Shown: in pieces, positions 1-5,433 of the stretch
Layout of the letters: the number at the start of each line of letters is the position of its first letter
Position numbering within the stretch: position 1 is the first letter of the stretch
Source of the DNA: an uncultured Fibrobacterota bacterium
GTDB lineage: Bacteria > Fibrobacterota > Chitinivibrionia > Chitinivibrionales > CAIOZP01
Assembly: GCA_903862805.1 (NCBI GenBank)
Contig: CAIOZP010000746.1
Span: 1-5,433, forward strand
DNA length: 5,433 bases
Direction of reading: 5' to 3'
Notes under the pieces: generated by a model
The model's database searches: none
The model's input: only the letters and a program-made list of their open reading frames with translations
What the model was told of the DNA's origin: nothing
Made by a program: the position numbers and the translations under genes

Positions 1-107
1 CCATTGCGTCGCCCCCACCACCGGCACCCAAAGCACCACCTCCGCCAGCGCCAGCGGTTGCCGCTGCTGATGACGACGATGTTTTCGATCTCGCCAGCCT
101 CAAATAA
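1..107 (+). CDS. 3' end of an unrecognised protein with Pro/Ala-rich linker and acidic C-terminus (partial)
   Basis: Only the last 34 codons are visible; the reading frame begins at base 3 and ends at TAA 105-107. The translation is a proline/alanine stretch (PPPPAPKAPPPPAPAV), then a run of four aspartates and the end VFDLASLK. Of the three + frames, one is closed at the TGA overlapping bases 68-72, and another reads a His/Arg/Gln-rich sequence unlike a normal protein. This frame has the composition of a flexible linker with a short terminal motif, and it stops just before a strong terminator, which supports it as the true gene end. Linkers of this kind tether a terminal peptide or domain. 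The short acidic/hydrophobic end could be a docking peptide, but that is inference. The protein family cannot be identified from this tail. Confidence 0.7.
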   Translation, partial: IASPPPPAPKAPPPPAPAVAAADDDDVFDLASLK

Positions 108-123
108 TTTTTTTTGGTAATTG

Positions 124-161
124 ATAAAACAGCCAGCCGGTGAATCGGTTGGCTGTTTTAT
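124..161 (+). terminator. Strong rho-independent terminator after the upstream gene
   Basis: Bases 124-139 pair with 146-161 to form a 16-bp stem with a single G-T wobble (136/149) around a 6-base loop (140-145). The GC-rich core CAGCCA/TGGCTG is followed on the 3' side by TTTTAT, and mirrored on the 5' side by ATAAAA, so the structure could also work on the opposite strand. It starts 16 bases after the TAA of the upstream gene. An additional run of eight T lies at 108-115, just before the stem. It should separate transcription of the upstream gene from the PorV-like gene. Confidence 0.9.
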
Positions 162-231
162 ATGGGGGGATTCGGAAACCAAAAGACAGGCAGTTGCGTT
201 TGCGGGATTTACCGTGAAATCGTTGGCGCTT

Positions 232-260
232 TTCATTCAAAAACTCCCTGAAATTATCTT
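232..260 (+). promoter_or_regulatory. Weak candidate promoter upstream of the PorV-like gene
   Basis: TTCATT (232-237) and TATCTT (255-260) are separated by 17 bases and match the sigma-70 consensus at 3 of 6 and 4 of 6 positions. The terminator at 124-161 implies that a promoter for the PorV-like gene lies somewhere in 162-290. This pair is the best-spaced candidate I see, but the match is poor. A start from here would lie inside or after the hairpin described at 243-285 and would leave out its left arm. Confidence 0.25.
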
Positions 261-285
261 TGAGTAAATCACCTTTTCGGGGAGT
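243..285 (+). promoter_or_regulatory. Leader hairpin that would mask the Shine-Dalgarno of the PorV-like gene
   Basis: ACTCCCTGAAA (243-253) is complementary to TTTCGGGGAGT (275-285). This gives an 11-bp stem with one G-T wobble (249/279) and a 21-base loop. The right arm contains the GGGGAG Shine-Dalgarno (279-284), which sits six bases before the TTG start at 291. If transcription starts upstream of 243, this fold would hide the ribosome binding site. There is no T-run after the stem, so it is not a terminator. The pairing is seen directly; a regulatory role is inference. Confidence 0.4.
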
Positions 286-290
286 CTCAC

Positions 291-1493
291 TTGAGCGCCA
301 AAAGCTATTTATTATTGATAACACTTTCCGCTGTTGCGGTACTTAATGCGAATCCAAAAATCGGGCAGTCTGCAATAATTACGCTTCAATTCCCATACGG
401 TGCGCGCGAGGCGGCGATGGGCGAGTGCGGCGTTGCTCTCGCCGATGATCAGAGCTGCATGTTTTACAACCCGGCAGGGCTTGGTGTGATCAGCGAAAGC
501 ATGAATAAAGGCGCGGCGGGTCACTTTTTTGAGCCACTTTTACCAGCGTTGAAGTTAAGCGACGTCTGGCATCTTGCGGCACCAATGCTTGTTTGGCAGG
601 ATAATCGTCATTATTTCGGCGGGGTCGGAGTTTCCGTCAACTATCTCAACTTCGGTAGAAACGATATCACAAACCAAAATGGTGTAGTGGAAGGACAATA
701 CAACGCCGATGAGGTTGTTGTCGGACTGTCGTACGGCGACGATCTTCTTCATGACCTGCATAACGGATCTTCTTTTGCCTACGGCGCAAGTTTCAAATAC
801 GCTCGAAGCAAATTGACAAACGATAATTCGCAGATCGGCAGAACATATGCCATTGACGCAGCTTTGCTTGGTGTAACCTCGTTTGGACTTCGAATGGGCG
901 GAGGACTTTACAACATGGGCCCAGCCGTCAGTTATGGAAGTGGCAATGGCTCACAATCAAATCCGATTCCTTTCACGGTAAGAATAGGAATCGCATGGAA
1001 ATACCCACTGGTCATTGAAGGAATGGATCTGTTGAAAGTCGCCTGTGAAGGGAACCTTGACAGAGAGATCGTCCGACAGAATCCTGACAGCAAACCTGAT
1101 AATTTTATCAGGGCAATTTACGACGACGTCATTCACGATACAAGTGAAACCCGCGACGATGAAATTAAAAAGATAACTCGCCATTTAGGTGCAGAACTGA
1201 CGGTAATGAACACCGGCTCGTTTCGATTCGGGTATATGATAGATCCAGCCGGCGACCGGTATGAAACGCACTGGGGATTTGGTGTATCGGTTTTTAATCA
1301 TATTTCATTCGATTATGCATATATAATTTCACCGGACGACCGCCCACGAAACGGTCAATGGTCTATCGGGCTGAATATTTTTAATATTACCGAATTGCGT
1401 GCAGATGACATCAAGTGGTGGAACCATAAATCCCTTAATGAACCTCCTCCGGCAATTCGCAATGTCAAAGACGACAATATGTTGGTCAATTGA
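291..1493 (+). CDS. PorV/PorQ-family outer-membrane beta-barrel protein
   Basis: This is a predicted outer-membrane beta-barrel of 400 residues. Residues 1-20 look like a Sec signal peptide (Lys4, hydrophobic 6-18, possible cleavage after Ala20). The family hallmark follows at about 34-65: FPYGAREAAMGECGVALADD and then MFYNPAGLG, the Gly-Ala-Arg/Met-Gly/Ala-Asp-Asp/Asn-Pro-Ala-Gly pattern of PorV/PorQ proteins. Alternating amphipathic segments run to about 366 and include FRFGYM, WGFGVSVF, FDYAYI and WSIGLNIF. The last 34 residues are a charged, proline-containing extension that does not look like a strand. In Bacteroidota, PorV works with the type IX secretion system, carrying cargo with a C-terminal signal from the translocon to the attachment complex; related proteins occur in bacteria without a proven system. 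The TTG start is supported by GGGGAG six bases upstream and by the intact signal peptide. A PorQ-like or transporter-like role cannot be excluded. Confidence 0.8.
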   Translation: MSAKSYLLLITLSAVAVLNANPKIGQSAIITLQFPYGAREAAMGECGVALADDQSCMFYNPAGLGVISESMNKGAAGHFFEPLLPALKLSDVWHLAAPMLVWQDNRHYFGGVGVSVNYLNFGRNDITNQNGVVEGQYNADEVVVGLSYGDDLLHDLHNGSSFAYGASFKYARSKLTNDNSQIGRTYAIDAALLGVTSFGLRMGGGLYNMGPAVSYGSGNGSQSNPIPFTVRIGIAWKYPLVIEGMDLLKVACEGNLDREIVRQNPDSKPDNFIRAIYDDVIHDTSETRDDEIKKITRHLGAELTVMNTGSFRFGYMIDPAGDRYETHWGFGVSVFNHISFDYAYIISPDDRPRNGQWSIGLNIFNITELRADDIKWWNHKSLNEPPPAIRNVKDDNMLVN

Positions 1494-1496
1494 CCA
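1483..1496. repeat. Perfect 14-bp palindrome over the stop codon of the PorV-like gene
   Basis: TGGTCAATTGACCA reads the same on both strands and contains the TGA stop (1491-1493). As RNA it would form only a 5-bp stem with an AATT loop and has no T-run, so it is a poor terminator. A dyad of this size could be a binding site for a dimeric regulator of the downstream GH9 gene, or it could be chance. No second copy was noticed in the window. Confidence 0.4.
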
Positions 1497-1547
1497 TTGA
1501 ATTATTCGCTCAAGTAACAAAGTGAAACCCAAGGCAAGAGTATCCGC

Positions 1548-3230
1548 ATGGCATCGGCAAACAATTGTATCCGCATCAATCAGCTTGGCTATCGCATCTG
1601 TCAATTCAAGGAAGTGATCGTCTCCGGATCATCATTGGTTCTGCCGAAGACTTTTCATCTTGTTGACAAAGCGGGAACGGTTGTGTTTGGCGGTGTTTTA
1701 TCCTCGGTTATTTTTGATAAAGACAGCGGAGATTTCGTTTCGCGTGGAGATTTTTCTGCATATGAAACAGCGGGCATTTACAGGATAAGAATTGATGGTC
1801 TTGGAGATTCTTATCAATTCAAAATTTCCGATGATGTCTATGCCGATGTCGCAAGACTTACTGCACGTTGGTTTTGCCTTCAGCGATCGGGTGCGGCAAA
1901 GAACGATTCTGAAACAGGCATCCGGCATGGAGCGGATCTTCTTGCTCCGGCGATTCTTTGGGATGCCGATGGTGTTCATCCCGATAGCCGCTTCGATGTC
2001 AGCGGGGGTTGGTGGGATGCCGGTGATTATGGCCGCTATGTTTCGCCCGGTGCGACATCGGCGATGATGCTCATGGTTGCGCATCAACTGAATCCAGCGG
2101 CTTTTTCAGACGGATCGCTTGGCATTCCAGAAAGCGGAAACTGTTCGCCCGACATACTCGACGAGATCCGTTGGGAACTGAACTGGCTGCTCAAGATGCA
2201 GCGGGCCGATGGCGCGGTTCATCACAAGGTTTCGCACGCCGCTTATCCGTCGGGAATGCCGGATACAATTTTCGATGATCTTTATCTTCACGACATCAGC
2301 ACGCAGGCGACCTGCCAATTCTGCGGAACGATCGCGAAGGCTTCGCTTGTTTTTTCTGATCATGACAAAGAATTTTCGTCGAGACTTTTGAATTCCGCCA
2401 GACGTGCATGGTGCTGGCTCGAAAGTCATCCCGAAAAATATCCGGCCAAGGGGTTTGAAAATCCACTTGACGAAACGGGAATGCCGACAATGGGCGGGCC
2501 TTACGCGCATAATCTTCCAAATGAGATCGGACACAGATTGTGGGCGGCGGCCAGTTTGTTCGAGGCCTGCGGGGAAAGTCGCTTTGCAAAGGCCGCAGTT
2601 GATCTGTGGAAAGCCAGAGATTCCATTTCCGATTTTTCCGGATTGGCTTGGACAGATGGATACGCCTTCGGCATGTTCGCATTTGTCAATGCAACCAGCG
2701 CCGATCCGCAAGTCGTATCCGAAATGAAAACAGTCATTCACGAACAGTCCGAAAGAATTTTATCTGTCATCCAAAGCACTGGATACCACGTCGCATTGAA
2801 ACACGACACGACAGACTTTCCGTATCAATGGGGATCGAATGCGAACGCTCTTGAACGCGGCGTTTATCTGATGCTTGCAAACAGGATTTCGCCGGACTCG
2901 CGTTATGTCGTTGCGGCTTCGCAGCAGATCGATTGGATCCTCGGTGTGAATCCACTTGGCGTATGTTTTGTGAACGGGCCGCTCGGCAGTAATCCCATCA
3001 AAACATCCCATCACGACCTGAGTCGCACACTCGGCTTCGTCGTACCCGGCTCGATCGGCGAAGGCCCGAACGGACTCAATTCCGGCGGTGACCTTGTTTT
3101 GGAAGCACTCATCGCAAAAGGAACACCGCCTGCAAAATGTTATGCCGACAGCGAAGAATCCTATGCATCAAACGAGCCGACGATCTACGCAAATGCAGCT
3201 TTTGTCGCAGTGCTTTCGTCGTTTCTTTAA
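1548..3230 (+). CDS. Family 9 glycoside hydrolase with N-terminal Ig-like domain, no signal peptide
   Basis: This is an inverting glycosidase of the GH9 family (cellulases, cellodextrinases and exo-glucosaminidases), 560 residues. Residues 7-95 form the CelD_N Ig-like domain (IRINQLGY, then DFSAYETAGIYRIRI). The (alpha/alpha)6 catalytic domain fills about 100-560. GGWWDAGDY (153-161) supplies the paired aspartates Asp157 and Asp160, the latter being the expected base. YQWGSNAN (426-433), WILGVNPLG (463-471) and SHHDLSR (487-493) line the cleft. Glu543 in SNEPTIYANA is the expected acid. No carbohydrate-binding module, dockerin or secretion tail follows. The start is well fixed: an in-frame TAA lies at 1515 and no ATG, GTG or TTG occurs between it and the ATG, which has AAGAG seven bases upstream. 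The protein therefore begins almost at the Ig-like domain and is probably cytoplasmic, like the leaderless GH9 of Alicyclobacillus acidocaldarius. Substrate cannot be told from the sequence; imported cello-oligosaccharides or glucosamine oligosaccharides are candidates. The gene lies 54 bases after the PorV-like gene and may share its transcript. Confidence 0.93.
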   Translation: MASANNCIRINQLGYRICQFKEVIVSGSSLVLPKTFHLVDKAGTVVFGGVLSSVIFDKDSGDFVSRGDFSAYETAGIYRIRIDGLGDSYQFKISDDVYADVARLTARWFCLQRSGAAKNDSETGIRHGADLLAPAILWDADGVHPDSRFDVSGGWWDAGDYGRYVSPGATSAMMLMVAHQLNPAAFSDGSLGIPESGNCSPDILDEIRWELNWLLKMQRADGAVHHKVSHAAYPSGMPDTIFDDLYLHDISTQATCQFCGTIAKASLVFSDHDKEFSSRLLNSARRAWCWLESHPEKYPAKGFENPLDETGMPTMGGPYAHNLPNEIGHRLWAAASLFEACGESRFAKAAVDLWKARDSISDFSGLAWTDGYAFGMFAFVNATSADPQVVSEMKTVIHEQSERILSVIQSTGYHVALKHDTTDFPYQWGSNANALERGVYLMLANRISPDSRYVVAASQQIDWILGVNPLGVCFVNGPLGSNPIKTSHHDLSRTLGFVVPGSIGEGPNGLNSGGDLVLEALIAKGTPPAKCYADSEESYASNEPTIYANAAFVAVLSSFL

Positions 3231-3270
3231 GCCATTTTCTCGTCAGACACACGTTTTCGGGACGATATTA

Positions 3271-3870
3271 TCAGACAAACACAATCACCCGTTCATCAAT
3301 CGGCGCGAAAATTTTCTCCGCCGGAGCTGCAATCGGATTACCGAATACAAGCTGCGAAAGAAGTTTCCATTCGCCTGGGATTTTCCATTCGGTCTGAACA
3401 AATTCATCTACAAGCGGACTGTAATGCTGAAGCGAGGCGCCGAGGCCTTCGTCTTCGAGGGCTGTCCACACGACAAACTGAGCCATGCCTGAAGACTGTA
3501 GCGACCAGAGCGGAAAACGGTCGGCGTAGGTAGGGAATTTCTCCTGAAGTTCGGCGATCTTCGTTTGTTCCTCGAAGAACAGCACGGTTCCGGCACCGGC
3601 GCGAAATGAATTGATCTTCGCCTCGGTCGGAGCAAAGTTGGCGGCGGGTACCATTGCGCGCAGAATTTCTTTCGTGGCTTCCCAAAGCTTCTTGTGATGA
3701 TCACCCGACAACACGAGCGCCCTTGCTGTTTGCGAGTTGAACGCCGATGGCGCGTGTTTCACCGAGTGCTTTACGATCTCGGCAACGCGCTCAGGTGAAA
3801 TTTTTATTTCAGCGTCTATTCCGTAAATGGAGCGGCGACTTTCGACAGCGGAAGAGAAATTTTTTGACAT
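3271..3870 (-). CDS. Nitroreductase-family flavoprotein (Frm2/Hbn1-like group)
   Basis: This is a predicted FMN-dependent NAD(P)H oxidoreductase of 199 residues, cytoplasmic, with no signal or membrane segment. Visible family features are SRRSIY (11-16, phosphate-binding arginines near the N-terminus), PSAFNSQTAR (41-50, the Ser/Asn/Gln segment that contacts flavin), GAGTVLFFE (92-100) and GLGASLQHY (142-150). The short length and the wording of PSAFNSQ and GLGASLQHY resemble the subgroup that contains yeast Frm2 and Hbn1 rather than the NfsA or NfsB type. Proteins of this group have been linked to nitro-compound reduction and to redox or lipid stress; the natural substrate here is unknown. 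The start at 3870 is preferred over the in-frame ATG at 3918 because AAAGGGG (complement of 3877-3883) lies six bases upstream and the first 16 residues of the longer form are not family-like. The gene converges on the GH9 gene with a 40-base gap and is divergent from hom. Confidence 0.88.
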   Translation of the reverse strand: MSKNFSSAVESRRSIYGIDAEIKISPERVAEIVKHSVKHAPSAFNSQTARALVLSGDHHKKLWEATKEILRAMVPAANFAPTEAKINSFRAGAGTVLFFEEQTKIAELQEKFPTYADRFPLWSLQSSGMAQFVVWTALEDEGLGASLQHYSPLVDEFVQTEWKIPGEWKLLSQLVFGNPIAAPAEKIFAPIDERVIVFV

Positions 3871-3876
3871 ACAATA

Positions 3877-3883
3877 CCCCTTT
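3877..3883 (-). promoter_or_regulatory. Shine-Dalgarno deciding the nitroreductase start
   Basis: The complement reads AAAGGGG, six bases before the ATG at 3868-3870. The alternative in-frame ATG at 3916-3918 has no comparable motif, so the shorter protein is the better call. Confidence 0.75.
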
Positions 3884-4024
3884 GTAGTTTGCAAAATATC
3901 TCCGGTCGGATTCCACATGCTGATAGTTCTTCAGAGATAACTTAAACCTCGAACCGTCTGATTCTTTTTAGAAAATCCTGCCGAAAGCGCAGTGTGTCCT
4001 TAACCTCAAAACCCGCGCTCATCG

Positions 4025-4030
4025 TATATT
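4025..4030 (+). promoter_or_regulatory. Candidate -10 element for hom in the divergent spacer
   Basis: The 191-base spacer 3871-4061 separates two divergent genes and should hold a promoter for each. TATATT at 4025-4030 matches the -10 consensus at five of six positions and would place the transcript start about 25 bases before the ATG. The best upstream partner, TTAACC (4000-4005), matches TTGACA at four of six but is 19 bases away, so the -35 is uncertain. On the other strand no convincing pair was found for the nitroreductase. No riboswitch-like fold, and no leader peptide rich in Thr or Ile codons, was found. Confidence 0.3.
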
Positions 4031-4061
4031 TCGGCCGCTAAACCTAAGAACAGGACATGAA

Positions 4062-5360
4062 ATGAACGCGATCAATATCGGACTTGTCGGAGCCGGAACC
4101 ATCGGAGGCGGCGTGGTGAAGATCCTTTCCGCGCAAGCCAGATTTTTTGACGAAAAACTCGGGCTTCCGGTGAAGCTCACCCGCATCGCCGACAAGAACA
4201 TCGCTGTGCTGAAAACGCTTCCGGTCGGCAGCGCGATTTGCAGCGATAACGCCGACGATGTGATTAACGATCCGTCAATAAATATTGTTATCGAACTCGT
4301 GGGCGGAACAGGCTTTGCCAAGGCGCTTGTGCTAAAGGCGCTGGCCGCGAAGAAACATGTGATCACGGCCAACAAGGCGCTTATTTCCGAATTTGGCCCG
4401 GAGCTTTTTGCGGCCGCAGAAGCAAACGGGGTTTCGATTTATTTCGAGGCGGCAGTAGGCGGAACCATGCCGACAATCAAGACGGCGCGCGAGGCGCTGG
4501 TCGGCAACGAGATCCAATCAGTGCAAACGATCACCAACGGAACCTGCAATTACATCCTCACCAAAATGACGCAGGAAGGTCTGCCATTTGATGAGGTGCT
4601 GAAGGCTGCGCAGGCACACGGTTATGCTGAAGCCGATCCGACGCTCGACGTTGGTGGCGGCGACACGGCGCACAAGGTTTCAATCATGGCATCGCTGCTC
4701 TTCGGCGGATTCGTTCCTTACGAGTCGGTTTACAAAGAGGGAATCACCACGATCACCGACGACGACATCGACTATGCGAAAAAGCTCGGCTATGCCATTA
4801 AGCTTTTGGGCGTGATCAAAAAAGACAGCGGTAGCGGCATTGAAGTGCGCGTTCATCCGGTCATGCTGAAAAACGATCACATACTCGCATCTGTCAACGA
4901 TGTATTCAACGCGATGGCGATTGAAGGTGACTACTGCGGAAAAATTCTGTTGTACGGCCGTGGCGCTGGCGAACTGCCAACGGCATCGGCCGTGATCTCC
5001 GATGTGATTGACGTCGCGCGAAATATCGTAACCGGCAATCCGATCCGTATTCCGATGGGATATTACAGCATCGCAAACGAGCTGAAAGTTGCACCAATCG
5101 ACGGCATTTCAACACGGTACTATCTGCGCTTCACCGTGCTCGATCGGCCCAATGTCCTTGCGGCAATTGCAAGCGAGCTCGGCCACAACGGAATCTCGAT
5201 CGCCTCGGTAATCCAGCTCGAATCGAAATCCGACGAAGCGGTGCCGGTTGTGATCGTGACTCATACTGCGAAAGAATCCAATTTGCAGACAGCCGTAAAA
5301 AAGCTCGAAGGAATGGATTTCTCAAAAGCAAAAACTCAAATCATAAGGATAGAGGATTGA
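4062..5360 (+). CDS. hom: Homoserine dehydrogenase with C-terminal ACT domain
   Basis: This enzyme reduces L-aspartate 4-semialdehyde to L-homoserine with NAD(P)H, the branch step toward threonine and methionine, in the cytoplasm. The 432 residues match the usual length of the ACT-containing form. The order is a Rossmann NAD(P) domain with GAGTIGGG (10-17); ITANKALIS (101-109) with the conserved Lys105; EAAVGGTMP (129-137) and NGTCNYILTKM (159-169) of the substrate domain; and GYAEADPTLDVGGGDTAHK (187-205) with Glu190, Asp192, Asp201 and Lys205. Lys105 and Lys205 correspond to the family's catalytic lysines. An ACT domain covers about 354-432 (YYLRFTVLDRPNVLAAIA onward), which in this family usually mediates feedback inhibition by threonine. 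The ATG has AGGA (4052-4055) six bases upstream and the nucleotide-binding motif starts right after it. No aspartokinase fusion is present. All key residues are intact. The next gene starts four bases after the TGA, suggesting an operon. Confidence 0.97.
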   Translation: MNAINIGLVGAGTIGGGVVKILSAQARFFDEKLGLPVKLTRIADKNIAVLKTLPVGSAICSDNADDVINDPSINIVIELVGGTGFAKALVLKALAAKKHVITANKALISEFGPELFAAAEANGVSIYFEAAVGGTMPTIKTAREALVGNEIQSVQTITNGTCNYILTKMTQEGLPFDEVLKAAQAHGYAEADPTLDVGGGDTAHKVSIMASLLFGGFVPYESVYKEGITTITDDDIDYAKKLGYAIKLLGVIKKDSGSGIEVRVHPVMLKNDHILASVNDVFNAMAIEGDYCGKILLYGRGAGELPTASAVISDVIDVARNIVTGNPIRIPMGYYSIANELKVAPIDGISTRYYLRFTVLDRPNVLAAIASELGHNGISIASVIQLESKSDEAVPVVIVTHTAKESNLQTAVKKLEGMDFSKAKTQIIRIED

Positions 5361-5364
5361 CATA

Positions 5365-5433
5365 ATGGGAATGCAGAAACCGGTACTCAAGACCTATGGT
5401 GGTGTCAACGATCAGAGCTATCCGCTCGACGAA
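5365..5433 (+). CDS. 5' end of an unrecognised gene directly downstream of hom (partial)
   Basis: An open frame begins at ATG 5365-5367 and runs off the window after 23 codons, reading MGMQKPVLKTYGG and then VNDQSYPLDE. AGAGGA (ending at 5355) lies nine bases before this ATG, at the very end of hom, and the gap to the hom TGA is four bases. A second in-frame ATG at 5371 is too far from this motif to be preferred. The spacing suggests translation coupled to hom and a shared transcript, so a role in the aspartate-derived amino-acid pathway is plausible. The visible residues do not resemble the N-termini I know for threonine synthase or homoserine kinase, and no domain can be assigned. Confidence 0.7.
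   Translation, partial: MGMQKPVLKTYGGVNDQSYPLDE

Noticed and set aside
1..120. The other frame through the opening stretch, reading His/Arg/Gln-rich to a TAA at 118-120
   Set aside because: Its composition is unnatural and it runs into the T-run; the Pro/Ala frame ending at 107 is more protein-like and sits properly before the terminator.
2106..2741. Long antisense open frame (211 codons) inside the GH9 gene
   Set aside because: It lies wholly opposite a gene with clear GH9 motifs, and its translation is rich in Arg, Cys and Ser with no recognisable domain, as expected for a shadow frame.
3871..3918. N-terminal extension of the nitroreductase to the ATG at 3918
   Set aside because: There is no good Shine-Dalgarno before 3918, the extra 16 residues are not family-like, and the AAAGGGG motif directs initiation at 3870.
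3871..4061. Possible threonine/isoleucine attenuator or riboswitch ahead of hom
   Set aside because: No start codon followed by Thr/Ile-rich codons and no strong paired stems with a T-run were found in the spacer.
4057..4065. Two-codon minimal ORF (ATG AAA TGA) overlapping the hom start
   Set aside because: Its ATG is only one base after the AGGA motif, too close for initiation, whereas the hom ATG is at a normal six-base distance.
1..5433. CRISPR array, tRNA, rRNA, insertion sequence or phage remnants
   Set aside because: I saw no regularly spaced repeats, cloverleaf-like segments, terminal inverted repeats or transposase/integrase motifs on either strand.

Overview
The window is ordinary bacterial chromosome: genes are closely packed, start sites carry Shine-Dalgarno motifs, and there is no phage, IS, CRISPR or RNA gene. 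Its most informative genes are a PorV/PorQ-type outer-membrane beta-barrel protein (the family includes the PorV subunit of the type IX secretion system) and a family 9 glycoside hydrolase. Together they suggest a Gram-negative, polysaccharide-degrading bacterium, perhaps of the Fibrobacterota/Bacteroidota (FCB) group. This is inference from gene content; no taxonomic marker is present.

Layout. Positions 1-107 hold the 3' end of a + strand gene with a Pro/Ala-rich, acidic tail, followed by a strong intrinsic terminator (124-161). A 129-base leader (162-290) precedes the PorV-like gene (TTG start, 291-1493). Part of this leader can fold into an 11-bp hairpin that buries the gene's Shine-Dalgarno. 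A perfect 14-bp palindrome covers the PorV-like stop codon. Then, 54 bases on, comes the GH9 enzyme (1548-3230), with an N-terminal Ig-like domain and a complete catalytic centre but no signal peptide and no secretion tail. A nitroreductase-like flavoprotein (3271-3870, minus strand) converges on it with a 40-base gap. A 191-base divergent spacer (3871-4061) separates the nitroreductase from homoserine dehydrogenase (hom, 4062-5360, + strand). Four bases after hom, a further + strand gene starts and runs off the window (5365-5433).

How they fit together. The PorV-like and GH9 genes are co-directional and may be co-transcribed, but the GH9 shows no sign of being cargo for the secretion machinery. 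The simplest reading is a cytoplasmic enzyme that hydrolyses imported oligosaccharides. The nitroreductase is a stand-alone redox enzyme. hom supplies homoserine from the aspartate pathway for threonine and methionine, and the tight spacing suggests that the following gene is in the same operon.

I see no evidence for an undescribed multi-gene system. The most interesting points are the SD-sequestering hairpin before the PorV-like gene, the leaderless GH9 beside a secretion-type barrel gene, and the apparent loss of the usual zinc-binding cysteines in that GH9.
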